Shown here: positions 1 through 11,274 of the stretch, one piece after another
How positions within the stretch are numbered: the stretch's first letter is position 1
How the letters are laid out: each line of letters starts with the position of its first letter
Assembly: GCA_034440575.1 (NCBI GenBank)
Contig: JAOTOL010001466.1
Coordinates: 893,001 to 957,000 of the forward strand
Length of the DNA: 64,000 bases
Direction of reading: 5' to 3'
Source: Imbricaverruca yamaguchii
Lineage: Eukaryota > Arthropoda > Thecostraca > Neoverrucidae
Notes under the pieces: generated by a model
Database searches by the model: none
What the model was told of the DNA's origin: nothing
Seen by the model: only the letters and a program-made list of their open reading frames with translations
Position numbers and translations under genes: made by a program

Positions 1-2105
1 GTCTGCCGGTCGCCGGTCTGCTGGTCTGCCGGTGTGCCGGTATGCCAGTCTGACGGCAGACTACCTGTATGCTGGTCTGCCGGTCACCGGTCTACCGGTC
101 TGCCGGTCTGCCGGCCAACTGTCCGTATGCCGGTCTGCCGGTCTGCCGGTCGCCGGTTTGCTGGTCTGCCGGTATGCCGGTCTGCCAGTAGCCGGTCTGC
201 CGGTCTGCCGGTCGCCGGTCTGCCGGTCTGCCGGCCAGCCGGTCTGCCGGCAGACTGTCTGTCTGCCGGCCTGCCGGTCTGCCGGTCTGCCGGCAGACTC
301 CCGCGTTGCCGGTCTCCCGGTCTGCCGGTCTGCCGGTCGCCGGCAGACTGTCTGTCTGCCGGTCTGCCGGTCTGCCGGTATGCCGGTCGCCGGCCTGCGG
401 GTCTGCCGGTCTGCCGGTCTGCTGGCCTGCCGGCCTGCCAGTCGCCGGCAGACTCTCTGTTTGCCCGTCTGCCGGTTTGCCGGTCTGCCGGCAGACTGCC
501 TGTCTGCCGGTCTGCCGGTCTGACGGTCTGCCGGCCTGCCGGTGGCCGGGAGACTGTCTGTCTCCCGGTCCGCCGGTCTGCCGGTCTGCCGGTCGCCGGT
601 CTGCCGGTCTGCCGGTCGCCGGTCTGCCGGTCTGCTGGTCTGCCGGTCTGCCGGTCTGCCGGTAGCCGGTCTGCCGGTCTGCCGGTCGCCGGTCTGCCGG
701 TCTGGCGGCCTGCCGGCCTGCCGGCAGACTGTCTGTCTGCCGGTCTGCCGGCCTGCCGGTTTGCCGGTCGCCGGCCTTCAAGTCTGCCGGTCTGCCGGTC
801 TGGCCGTCTTCCGGCCTGCCAGTCGCCGGCAGACTGTCTGTCTGCCGGTCTGCCGGCATGCCGGTCTGTCGGCAGACTGTCTGTCACCCGGTCTGCCGGT
901 CTCACGGTCTGCCGGCCTGCCAGTCGCCGGCAGACTGTCTGTCTGCCGGTCTCCTGGTCTCCCGGTCTGCGGGCAGACTGTCTGCCTGCCGGTATGCCGG
1001 TCTGCCGGCAGACTGTCTGTATGCCGGTCTGCCGGTCGCCGGCAGACCTTCTCTCCGCCGGTCTGCCGGTCTGCTGGTCTGCCGGTCGCCGGTCTGCCGG
1101 TATGCCGGTCCGATCTACCGGTCTGCCGGCCTGCCGGTCGCCGGCAGACTGTCTGTCTGTCAGTCTGCCGGTCTGCCGGTCTGCCGGTCGCCGGCCTGCC
1201 GTTCTGCCGGTCTCCCGGCAGACTGTCTGCATGCCGGTCTGCCGGTGTGCTGGTCGCCGGTCTGCCGGTCTGCCGGTCTGCCGATCTGCCGGCAAACTGC
1301 CTGTCTGCCGGCCTTCCGGTCTGCCGGTCTGCCGGCCTGCTGGTCGCCGGCAGACTGTCTGTCCGGCGGCCTGCCGGTCTGCCGGTCTGCCGGCAGACTG
1401 TCTGTCTGCCGGTCTGCCGGCCTGCCGGTTGCCGGTAGACTGTCTGTCTACCGGTCTCCCGGTCTGCCGGTCTGCCGGCAAACTGTCTGTCTGCCGGCCT
1501 TCCGGTCTGGCGGCCTGCCGGTCTGCCGGCCTGCCGGCAGACGGTCTGTCCGCCGGTCGCCGGTCTGCCGGTCTGCCGGTCTGGCGGTCGCCGGTAGACA
1601 GTCTGCCCGCCGGTCTGCCGGTCTGCCGGCCTGCCGGCAAACTGTCTATCTGCCGGCCTTCTGGTCTGGCGGCCTGCCGGTCTGCCGGTCTGCCGGCAGA
1701 CGGTCTGTCTGCCGGTCTGCCGGCCTGGCGGTCGCCGGTAGACAGTCTGCCCGCCGGTCTGCCGGTCTGCCGGCCTGCCGGCAAACTGTGTATCTGCCGG
1801 CCTTCTGGTCTGGCGGCCTGCCGGTCTGCCGGTCTGCCGGCAGACGGTCTGTCTGCCGGTCTGCCGGCCTGGCGGTCGCCGGTAGACAGTCTGTCCGCCG
1901 GTCTGCCGGTCTGCCGGCCTGCCGGTCGCCGGCGGACTGTCTGTCTGGCGGTCTGCCGGTCTGCCGGTCTGCCGGCAGACTGTCTGTCTGCCGGTCTGCC
2001 GGTCTGCCGGTCCGCCGGTCTGCCGGTCGCCGGTCTGCCGGTCTGCCGGTCTGCTGGTCTGCCGGCAGACTCTCTGACTGCCAGTCTGGCGGTCCGCCGG
2101 TGTGC
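1..2105. repeat. 8-bp minisatellite with 144-bp higher-order unit
   Basis: The stretch is built almost entirely from the octamer GTCTGCCG and variants (GTCGCCG, GCAGACT, GCCTGCCG), about 260 nominal copies, cut by the window edge. From about 1591 the octamers are organised into an exact 144-bp (18 x 8) higher-order period: the landmark CCGGTAGACA recurs at 1591, 1735 and 1879. Because 8 is not a multiple of 3 and the unit has no stop codon, all frames on both strands stay open for up to about 700 codons; this is an artefact of the repeat and is not coding. The array stops abruptly at about 2105 where unique sequence begins. Confidence 0.95.
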
Positions 2106-2544
2106 CAATGCTGCCATTGGCCGCATTGGCCCGTTCCGCGACAACATGTGCGGCTCCATTTGGACGGCTTAGCTCTTTGGAACGTGTTGGCTGGCCGACG
2201 TCTTTCCATCAAGTGACGTACGTATTTTTAGCGATCGCTGACTCGACTTTGAAAGAAATGCGACCCAATTTATTGGAAATGGTGCCACCTTTCTGGGTCA
2301 GCTGCCCACTTACAGATACTTTCACTTACTAATACAAGTAAATTTTGCCCTACTTTCCATCGCTTCAGTTTTGCTCTTACCAGCTACGTTTTGGGTCGGC
2401 TTCTTTAATTGCAGATACTATTCTACGTTATATTCCTTTTATTCTTTGATGGCTTGTTTTCCTCAGACGCTGAGTAAAATATTATTTAAAGAAATATGTC
2501 GACGGTATTATTACTTCGGAACTGCTTGAGGGCACAGACATACA
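2106..2544. other. Unique AT-rich spacer, no gene seen
   Basis: The sequence has ordinary composition, short frames only and no repeat or recognisable protein. It ends at the A that precedes the Helitron 5' terminus. Confidence 0.6.
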
Positions 2545-2756
2545 TCTACTATGTAAAGGGCGAGTTTTGTTTTGATCTCTCTCCTGATTGGTGGACACAC
2601 TGACACACTGACATACAACTTCGACCAATCAGCGTGGTGTATTGCTGTGACGTTACAACAATATCCGATGTCCGCGATGACTCATATCAATACTACCTCA
2701 GTCGCCGTTTGACAGTGGTGGCGAGTGAATGCGTTCGTCCGCGAAGTGATGCGACA

Positions 2757-3588
2757 ATGTTAAAGCGACAGAAACCAATCCCTAAGGATGACACACCATC
2801 TGCGTAACGTAACAGGGCTCATCGCGAACGCGAGACTGCTGAGGAACGAGAACAGCGTTTGACTGAGAGACGAAATAGGCAGGCTATATTGCGTAAAAAA
2901 GAAACACCACAGCAGCACAATTGTCGCCTTGCTGTTGCCCATGCACGTCATACGGCCAATGCGATTCCGTGGCGTGATGTTCGTTTTGCATACGACATTA
3001 ATGCGGCATACAGTACCAACAAGCATGACACTATCGGTTCAATGAGTAAAAAGTGTACCCATTACGGTGCAGTGAAATGGGCTGGCGAAAGAAACTGTTG
3101 GGATGTGCTGTTCACGCGGCAAAGTACGGCTGCGGACGCTGGCTGATCCTCCTGATATATTAAAGGAGCTGCTCACAGGTAGCACATCGATGGCAAAGGA
3201 GATTCGAGGCAAAATCTGGTGTTGCAGTGCTGCTTTCATGATGGCCTCTTTCAGCTCCACGGGTGGTCCGGTACATCGTGGTATATTCCCGACATTCAAA
3301 GTACGGGGTCAGGTGTATCATCGAATGGGCAGTTTGGCGACCTCCAGTAATGATGGTCCCAAATATGCACAGGTTTACTTCATGAACAACGCATTGGAAG
3401 AAACACAACGACGCTGCCAACTGCCTAACGACATTCGTGACGGGACTGTGCAGTTGCTGCAGGAAATGTTGCACACGACCAACCCGTATGTGCAAAGTTT
3501 CAAGTCAACACTGGAACACATGGAAGCGTGTCCCGAACACGGTGTGATCATAAGTGCCGATAGACAACACGCTTACCAGCTTACGTGA
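2757..3588 (+). pseudogene. Helitron Rep-Helicase N-terminal fragment, broken
   Basis: The translation resembles the Helitron_like_N region that precedes the HUH endonuclease. It shows a basic, Arg/Glu-rich head at 2812-2930 (ETAEEREQR type), then a cysteine motif with CTHYGAVKW, and after a frame change CCSRGKVRL, a GQVYHRMGSL block and NPYVQSF. Three defects are visible: an in-frame TAA near 2805-2810, a frame change near 3100 between the two halves, and an early stop at 3586-3588, twelve bases before the terminal hairpin. The stop follows directly after a CPEHGVIISADRQ segment, so everything downstream was removed in one internal deletion. It is not expected to be functional. Confidence 0.85.
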
Positions 3589-3599
3589 ATTCGTTTTAC

Positions 3600-3630
3600 A
3601 ACCCGGGCGAAGCCGGGTTCGGACCACTAG
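3600..3630 (+). other. Helitron 3' terminal hairpin and CTAG end
   Basis: A 7-bp stem with a GCGAAG loop is followed by an 11-nt tail that ends in CTAG. It is the replication-termination signal of the element. The following base, 3631, is the host T. Confidence 0.9.
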
Positions 3631-4065
3631 TTCGCTGTATACACCTTAGGAGTTCTTTTCGGCAGGTCTGCGGGCAGTCCTGTGCATGCGCTTGTGCCCA
3701 CTGCTGCGGTGACACGGGTCGAGGTCGTGCCCTCGGGACGTGCCGCCGGACCGAGGGCTCCGTCCAAAACCAGGTCATGGCCGCGACCCGGGCCCGCCGG
3801 CACTGGTCGGTCAGTGTGTAGTCGCGTGGCACGGCCAACACTCAAGCTGCTGCCATCACCCAGCAAGGAGTCGGCCGTGTAGAAACCCGCGCAACCAGCC
3901 ACACACTTTAATTAGGAACATTTCGCACTCAGGTAGACTCATCAGGCGACTGCTTCAACGGGGCAACCAGTCACGGCATGCATCTGGTTTCTACCGTAAT
4001 GCACTTCCATCAAACATTTCTTTGATTCGCAAAATATATTCAATTATGCAGCCCTGGCAACCGGT
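3631..4065. other. Unique spacer, no gene seen
   Basis: GC-rich to about 3900, then AT-rich. The short frames overlap each other and none resembles a known protein. Confidence 0.5.
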
Positions 4066-4310
4066 TTAGTGCACCTCACCTTACCGGTCTGGCAAAGGTT
4101 CCAGTGCAGTGCACCTCATCTCATCAGTCTGGAACAGGTTGCACTGTCCAATGCAGTGCACCCCACCCTACCAGTCTGGAGCAGGTTGTGCCGCCCCGTG
4201 CAGTGCACCGCACCTCACCAGTCTGGATCAGGATGCACCATTCCGTGCAGTGCACCTCACATCACCACTCCGGAACAGGTTGCACTGTGCCGTGCAGATT
4301 ACTCAGACTT
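4066..4310. repeat. Minisatellite, about 47-bp unit, 5 copies
   Basis: Five diverged units each contain TGCACCTCAC, then CAGTCTGGA, then GGTTGCACTG and a GTGCAG end. Copies differ at many positions, so the array looks old. Confidence 0.85.
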
Positions 4311-4499
4311 GGCAACGTTCAGTGAGAATTGCCAGGCAGCCGGACCGGACCGTCAGGGCGGCGTACATCCTCTGGCGTGACGAAGGGCCCACGCGTGGTC
4401 GCTACCACCCGACTCGGCCGCTTATTTTGACAAGGTCTCGAAATACTGCGCCCGTCTGGAGCCCGTAGCCAGCCCCTCGCTGGGGGCGGCCACGGACCG

Positions 4500-4930
4500 C
4501 GCGCCCACGCTCGGGATGCGCAACCCGCTCAGCGAGTGCACCCACCGGGCGTGCGGTTCGCTCAGCGAGTACAGTAGGGAACCCGCCAAGCGTCCAGTTC
4601 GCTCATCGAGTACAGTCGGGGACGGTCAGGGACTACAGTTCGGTCAGGGACTACAGTAAGGTACGGGACTACAGTACAGTAGGGGATCCCACGAACGCGC
4701 AGTTTGTTCAGCGAGTGCGTTGAGGAATCCACCATGCGTACAGTCGCTCAGCGAGTTCACTAGGGGAGCCTGCTGAGCGTGCAGTTCGCTCGCCGAGTGC
4801 CTTGGAGGCCAGCAAAATGTGCACTTCGCTCAGCGAGTGCAGTAGGGAATCCGTCGATTGTGCAGTTCGCTCACCGAGTGCCCGGGGAGCCGGCCGAGCG
4901 TGCAGTTCGCTCAGCGAGACCAGCGGACCG
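4500..4930. repeat. Degenerate interspersed repeat around CAGTTCGCTCAGCGAGTGC
   Basis: The 19-base core CAGTTCGCTCAGCGAGTGC or a close variant recurs about ten times with irregular 35-55-bp spacing, separated by AGTAGGG(A/G)A(A/T)CC-like linkers. In the middle (4620-4690) it degrades into GGGACTACAGT copies. Confidence 0.75.
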
Positions 4931-6299
4931 TTATAGCCGGCATAGCTGGGAGTGCGACTGGCCGCCACACTGCCGAAAATGTCACCCGCTCAAGTCTGCG
5001 CCGACACCCGAAGCGGATGCTGCCTGCAGAAGGTCATCACGCTCTGATGTCTGTGGCACATCAACTATGCCCCGGAGAAATCAGTTTTCGGGATATTGGT
5101 CTGAAACAGCGGAAATAAGAGGCGAATTGATCTCACGGAAAGAGAGCTGGTTAGCGTAATGAGTGCAGTGCTCTTGATTAATTTCCACACCGGATTGTCG
5201 CCAAAATTAGTTCCGGCTTCCACCGCAATCTGTGGCACCGGAACGCCCATCAGCCTGGTCCGCAGAATTAATTGACAAAATACGTGGGACGTTCCTTGAC
5301 GCACTGATGCTGTTGCGGCTACCATGACCCAGTATGCATGTCAGTGTGTGTCGTGCTTCCGGCAGTTCCAGTCAGTATCCAGCCACTGCCCATGATGTCG
5401 CAGCCCTCTCGTGGGTTCGCAGCGCCCCGCTTTGGCTCGCAGTGTTGCCAACGTGTCCAATCTTACCAGCACTGTGAAGTGACTCGGTGTCTCCACTGTT
5501 GGCCGGCCGTGCCGTTTGCACACAGACGGCACAGACGGCGTGGCGAATCAACGCCAGAACTGATTACCCGTTTTAGCGGGCACTGCGCCCATTCCACTGG
5601 TGTCTTCTGGCTGTGCGCCGGTTTGCACGCCATCCTGTGTGTACTCCGTCTGTGCTGCGGCCCGCTCCCGGCCGCCGATGGTCGTGCGAGCTCACTGCTG
5701 TATTATGCGACGGTATGTTTAATGACGGCTGCGCAGCGCGTTGTCATTCGGCGTCCCGGGCATCTCGGCCGGTCGACGACCAGACGAGCAAACAGTCCCA
5801 CCGTCCACCACCGCCCACCATACCCACCGTCCACCATACCCACCGTCCGTGTTGAGAGGTGGAAGTGGGGGGGGGGTAAGGCGGGGACCATCCCCGCCAG
5901 TGTCCGCCCAGCGGACGGACGGCACGTGCCGAATACGGCGGCCGACAGCGGCTGGTGAGGCACCATAAACCCACCGTCCACCATACTCCACCGTCCACCT
6001 ATTTTGTTGGGGGAGGGGGAGGGGTACTAGATGCGCATCATGAACTAAGCAAATCAGGTTAATGCAAATTCATCCATATTACTTCACAAGGTAGATAAGG
6101 CCATCGAATAAACCACACGTATTTTCCCACGTACTAATTGAAGTGCTGAAGCCACGTGTAATGCACGTGAAGTCATACAGAAGTCACTAAGTGTAAGAAC
6201 GAAACGCAGTTGCAGGCACTTGCTGATGCCTGATGACTGTGGCTCTGGTATACATTTTAAATGGGATCCAACCATTTTCCACAGGTTGTATAATCCACT
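4931..6299. other. Mostly unique spacer with two short outliers of the 16-bp satellite
   Basis: No supported gene. At 5803-5850 and 5967-6000 there are short runs of the CCGTCCACCATACCCA family that dominates from 6300 onward, so this is the eroded edge of that array. G-runs lie at 5866-5878 and 6007-6025. Confidence 0.55.
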
Positions 6300-8530
6300 G
6301 ATCACCACCACATCACCACCGGTCCACCATACGCCACCGTCCAGCCCATACACCCACCGGTCCCCTACCATCACCCGGCTCGATGACCGCCCACCAGGGG
6401 GTTGCACGCCCTTTACCCACCGTCCACCATAGCCACGCGTCCACCATACCCACGCGCCTGACCATGCTCCGGGGGTGCCACCCGCCCACCAGCCCACCGT
6501 CCACCATACCCACCATATCCACCGTCCGCCGTACCCACCGTCCACCACCGTCTGCCATACCCACCGTCCACCAAACCCACCGTCCACCATACCCACCATA
6601 CCCATCGTCCACCATACCCACCATACCCACTGTCCACCATGCCCACCGTCCACCACCGTCCACCATCCACCACCGCCCACCACCCACCGTCCACCATACC
6701 CACCGTCCACCATACCCACCGTCCACCATACCCACCGTCCACCATACCCACCGTCCACCGCCACCGTCCACCATACCCACCGTCCACCATACCCACCGTC
6801 ACCACCATCCACCATACCCACCGTCCACCATACCCACCGTCCACCATACCCACCGTCCACCATACCCACCGTCCACCACCGTCCACCATACCCACCGTCC
6901 ACCATACCCACCGTCCACCATACCCACCATACCCACCGTCCACCAGGTACCCACCGTCCACCATACCCACCGTCCACCATACCCACCGTCCACCACCGCC
7001 CACCATACCCACCGTCCACCATACCCACCGTCCACCATACCCACCGTCCACCACGCCCACCATATCCACCGTCCACCACCATACCCACCGTCCACCATAC
7101 CCACCATACCCACCGTCCACCACGGTCCACCACCGCCCACCACACCCACCGTCCACCATACCCACCGTCCACCACCGCCCACCATACCCACCGTCCACCA
7201 TACCCACCGTCCACCATACCCACCGTCCACCATACCCACCGTCCACCATACCCACCGTCCACCATACCCACCGTCCACCATACCCACCGTCCACCATACC
7301 CACCGTCCACCATACCCACCGTCCACCACCGTCCACCATACCCACCGTCCACCATACCCGCCGTCCACCATACCCACCGTCCACCATACCCACCGTCCAC
7401 CATACACCACCGCCCACCATACCCACCGTCCACCATACCCACCATACCCACCGTCCACCAGTACCCACCGTCCACCACCCACCGTCCACCACGCCTACCA
7501 CCGTCCACCATACCCACCGTCCACCACCGCCCACCATACCCACCGTCCACCACCACCCACCATACCCACCGTCCACCATATCCACCATATTCACCGTCCA
7601 CCACCGCCCACCATACCCACCGTCCACCACCGCCCACCATACCCACCGTCCACCATACCCACCGTCCACCATACCCACCGTCCACCATACCCACCGTCCA
7701 CCACCACCGCCCACCACACCCACTGTCCACCATACCCACCGTCCACCATACCCACCGTCCACCATACCCACCATCCACCACCGTCCACCACCGCCCACCA
7801 TACCCACCGTCCACCATACCAGCGTCCACCATACCCACCATCCACCATACCCACCGTCCACCATACCCACCGTCAACCATACCCACCGTCCACCATGCCC
7901 ACCATACCCACTGTCCACCACCGCCCACCACACCCACCGCCCACCATACCCACCGTCCACCACCGCCCACCATACCCACCGTCCATCATACCAGCGTCCA
8001 CCATACCCACCATCAACCATACCAACCGTCCACCAAATCCACCGTCAACCATACCCACCGTCCACCATACCCACCATCCACCACTGTCCACCACCGCCCA
8101 CCACACCCACCGTCCACCATACCCACCGTCCACCACCGCCCACCATACCCACCGCCCACCATACCCACCATCCACCACTGTCCACCACCGCCCACCACAC
8201 CCACCGTCCACCATACCCACCGTCCACCACCGCCCACCATACCCACCGTCCACCATACCAGCGTCCACCATACCCACCATCAACCATACCAACCGTCCAC
8301 CAAATCCACCGTCAACCATACCCACCGTCCCCCATACCCACCATCCACCACTGTCCACCACCGCCCACCACACCCACCGTCCACCATACCCACCGTCCAC
8401 CACCGCCCACCATACCCACCGTCCATCATACCCAGCGTCCACCATACCCACCATCCACCATACCCACCGTCCACCATACCCACCGTCCATCATACCCAGC
8501 GTCCACCATACCCACCGTCCACCATACCCA
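6300..8530. repeat. 16-bp satellite CCGTCCACCATACCCA
   Basis: Roughly 140 nominal copies of CCGTCCACCATACCCA with variants (CCGCCCACCA, CCATCCACCA, CCGTCAACCA). The + strand is rich in C and A with very little G, so the array is strongly strand-asymmetric. The distal part has a longer period: the landmark ATACCAGCG followed by a TACCAACCG segment occurs at 7988 and 8255, a 267-bp near-exact duplication. Since 16 is not a multiple of 3 and the unit lacks stops, several long open frames appear on both strands; they are not genes. Remnants continue beyond the retrotransposon at 10239-10325. Confidence 0.95.
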
Positions 8531-10238
8531 GACAGACAGACAGACTTTATTGACGTCATCCACAATTGACTTTACGGCTATTACGACATCGCGTCAAATA
8601 GATAAAACAACACAGCACAAAAGGTAAAAAAAGAGGGTCAAAATCACAGACTACAAGTTAAACTATAAAAAAAAAATATATATATATAAAATAACAGCAA
8701 GTCGAGCAGTCTATCAGTCCGGCGCGGGCGACACGTCACGTAGATATTCCCGTAGGTGGCGACCAAAGATCGACACGGGAAGTCGCGTCAGCTCAGGTGG
8801 CAGTGAGTTGTACATGTGTGGCGCTCTGGAACTAAAGCGTCTCTTCCCCATCTCGGTGCGGGACCGGGGGACATACAAGTTGTGGTCTTGACGGGTGGTC
8901 CGGTCACGAATCTCCGCCATGGTGGTGAGATCGTGAGCCAGTGACTCTGGCTCACCATGGAGACGCACCTTGTGTATGAGGCGAAGGGTGTGATAACTCG
9001 CCAGGTTCTCCGCGCTGAGCCAGCCCAGCCTCCTCAGCAGATCCGAAACGTGGTCAAACTTTTTGCGGCCGAAAATTACCTTAGCCGAGTAGTTTATAAT
9101 TTGTTGAATGCGAGATAGGTTCTTTTTGGCTCCGTTACCATACACAGAAATACAGTAGCGGATCTGCGAGAAGATCAGAGCATTGACCAGCGCGGAGATG
9201 ACGGCAGGTGGAAGGTGCCCCCTCAGATGCGACAGACCACCCAGAACTCCGAAACAACGCCGAGTCAATTCTGAGACGTGCGAGTCCCAGCTGAGAGAGC
9301 GATCGAAAATAATACCGAGATTTTTGCATTCCGAAATGGTGGGTAGATGATGATCGCGAAATTTCACTGTGACATCCGGTAAGGCACGCAGATTTTGTGG
9401 GCTGCCCAACATCATCAGCTGTGTCTTTGCTACGTTAATTTTCAGTCCATTTGCTCGAAACCAGATATCGAGGGAGGCCAGAACTGTTTCCATATGAGTG
9501 ACAACATTTTGAATTTGAGATTTCTTACCACTGACCAAAATTTGGGTGTCGTCAGCGTATTGAACAACTACTGCACCTTCGGCGAACAGGCTGAGGTCGT
9601 TGGCGAAGACGCAGTAGAGGAGAGGTCCGAGAGATGATCCTTGAAAAACGCCGATGCTGTTGGGCAACGGGGCAGATTTGTGGACGACACCCAGACTGTC
9701 AGTAAGGCTGACACTCTGGGTGTGGTTCTGAAGATAAGCCGAAAACCAGGAAGTATCGATGCTATGGAGACTCAATTTTGACAGGAGTTTCGAGTGATCT
9801 ATCACATCAAAGCACTTGCTCAAATCCAGCAGGCAGAGAAGGGACACCTCTCCATGGTCACATGCGGATAGGATCTGGTCAGATATGGAGGTCAGTGCGG
9901 TTTCCGTCGAGTGACGAGGACGGAAGCCGTGCTGAGTTTGGGAGAGGAGGTGGTTATCGGACAGGTAATTGTAGAGTTGCTGGTGGATGGCACGCTCTAC
10001 AATTTTCGCAATGACTGGGACGATGGAGATAGGACGGAAATTGGAAGGGTTACAGGGATCGCCGGACTTAAAGATGGGATGGACGAGGGAGTGCTTCCAA
10101 GAATCAGGAACATCGGATTGGGTAATGCTGGAATTGACCAAATGCAGGAGCACCCCACCTAACGAGTCGAAGCACACCCTGAACATGTGGATGCTGATGC
10201 CGTCTTCGCCACAGGCCGACGACCCGCTCATCCCGAAG
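8531..10238 (-). mobile_element. L2/CR1-like non-LTR retrotransposon, 5'-truncated, nested in satellite
   Basis: The element reads leftward. Its 3' end has AATAAA (8546-8551) followed by a CTGT microsatellite tail (8531-8545), the style of tail seen in L2/CR1-group elements in place of poly(A). The body is the reverse transcriptase half of ORF2. The 5' end is truncated near 10238, with no endonuclease domain. The same 16-bp satellite lies on both sides (to 8530 and from 10239), so the element inserted into a pre-existing array. The 3' UTR (8531-8713) contains an A-rich and TA-rich tract at 8667-8690. The exact 5' breakpoint is uncertain by about 20 bp. Confidence 0.9.
8714..10216 (-). CDS. 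Non-LTR reverse transcriptase, partial, frame open
   Basis: About 500 retrotransposon-derived residues run uninterrupted to a TGA at 8714-8716. The frame extends further upstream only because the flanking satellite has no stops. RT motifs occur in order: NFRPISIV (region 1), HGFRPRHSTETAL (2), LLDLSKCFDVIDH (A, catalytic Asp), GVFQGSSLGPLLY (B) and QYADDTQILVSG (C, the YADD catalytic box, about residue 255 of the open frame). A C-terminal thumb and tail with KNLGIIFD and a final NSLPPEL segment follow. It would copy element RNA at a nicked chromosomal target. The wording of motifs 2 and A is closest to the L2 clade as I know it. The intact frame suggests a recent insertion. The N-terminal endonuclease is absent, so this copy cannot act alone. 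Confidence 0.9.
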   Translation of the reverse strand, partial: ACGEDGISIHMFRVCFDSLGGVLLHLVNSSITQSDVPDSWKHSLVHPIFKSGDPCNPSNFRPISIVPVIAKIVERAIHQQLYNYLSDNHLLSQTQHGFRPRHSTETALTSISDQILSACDHGEVSLLCLLDLSKCFDVIDHSKLLSKLSLHSIDTSWFSAYLQNHTQSVSLTDSLGVVHKSAPLPNSIGVFQGSSLGPLLYCVFANDLSLFAEGAVVVQYADDTQILVSGKKSQIQNVVTHMETVLASLDIWFRANGLKINVAKTQLMMLGSPQNLRALPDVTVKFRDHHLPTISECKNLGIIFDRSLSWDSHVSELTRRCFGVLGGLSHLRGHLPPAVISALVNALIFSQIRYCISVYGNGAKKNLSRIQQIINYSAKVIFGRKKFDHVSDLLRRLGWLSAENLASYHTLRLIHKVRLHGEPESLAHDLTTMAEIRDRTTRQDHNLYVPRSRTEMGKRRFSSRAPHMYNSLPPELTRLPVSIFGRHLREYLRDVSPAPD

Positions 10239-10325
10239 ACCCCACCGGCCACCACACCCACCGTCCACCATACCCACCGTCCATCATACCCACCGTCCAC
10301 CATACCCACCGTCCACCACACCCGC
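10239..10325. repeat. Continuation of 16-bp satellite beyond the retrotransposon
   Basis: About five CCGTCCACCATACCCA units, the distal half of the array split by the L2-like insertion. Confidence 0.85.
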
Positions 10326-11274
10326 GGTCCATTACCCCGCCGTCTACCTCCCCAGCCGTTGGCCGCTCACACCATCCACCTCCCCAGCTATCGCTCAATC
10401 ACACGGTTCACCTCCCCAGCTATCGACCACTCACACCGTTCACCTCCACATGGCTTCAACGGACTGCACGACGAACTGCAGGTAGCTTTTCAAAATGGTA
10501 TTCTTCGCACAAAATGTTCGAACTTGAAAAAGAAGGAAGGAAGTATATCTGCATGCATGCGCTTGAAAACGTTCTAGAAAGACAATATGGAAAAATACTT
10601 GCACTTCTAGGATCCCTTTTCGTTCTCTTATCGGAGGCTCAGCGTTGAGCAAGCAATCTGTGAGGAGGGCGACGAACAGCACGTGGCCATCTCGCAGGCC
10701 GTACGTGTTCAGCTGTATATCAGACTTAAATCCTTCAGCCTTTTGGGCCATGTCCTCCATATATCTTGTCATTTACTCAGGTTACATGGGCACACGAATG
10801 GAAATTGTAAGCTGGATGGGATCAATCGGAACGCTTAGCCCCGTTCGTTCGAGGTGCTGACATCAGACTGTCGATTTTGGCAACGCGTTATCCGCTTAAC
10901 GAAATGCGAGAGAAATCCGAACGTGTGGACGTATCTTGCCAAATGTGGCGCATTTCAAACAGGCTGAAATTGTTGATGTTATTTGCTTTGTGCCAAGCAG
11001 TAACAAGCGAATGGGTGGGATTTAAGCCACGAAACATTTTTCTGGTGCTATTTTGCTGCAAGTTTTTTTAAGTGCTGCACAAGGTACTCTTAAGCAGCGT
11101 AGATAAAACATTATTGAGATGGAGCCATGCCAGCCTCCTGTAAGAGTACTATGGCTATGTTGATTCTCTAAGTGAATTCTTCATTACATATTATGCTACT
11201 CATAGTAACTTTTTGGTATTTATTTTGGGCTCGCCAACTGAAAGATTGAAAGACCGAGGATACTCTGTTTTGAT
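10326..11274. other. Unique spacer, no gene seen
   Basis: It begins with three short TCACCTCCCCAGCTATCG-type units (10365-10450) and becomes AT-rich. Short frames only. Confidence 0.5.

Larger units (their letters stand above)
2545..3630 (+). mobile_element. Helitron, internally deleted, both termini present
   Basis: A 1,086-bp rolling-circle transposon. The 5' end begins TCTACTATGTAAAGGGCGAG, the typical TC start followed by the AAAGGGCGA-type block of animal Helitrons. The 3' end has a 7-bp perfect hairpin (AACCCGG at 3600-3606 pairing with CCGGGTT at 3613-3619, loop GCGAAG), then 11 nt ending in CTAG (3627-3630). The flanks are A (2544) and T (3631), the A/T target into which Helitrons insert without a target-site duplication. 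The interior holds only the N-terminal part of the Rep-Helicase protein, broken, so the copy is non-autonomous. The HUH nuclease and helicase domains of family members of several kb are missing. Confidence 0.93.

Noticed and set aside
34..2172. Open frames of about 700 codons on both strands
   Set aside because: They consist entirely of a stop-free octamer; both strands and several frames are equally open, which is a repeat effect.
6383..8627. Several overlapping His/Pro- or Trp/Gly-rich frames of 500-730 codons
   Set aside because: Translations of the 16-bp satellite with no unique sequence, start context or domain.
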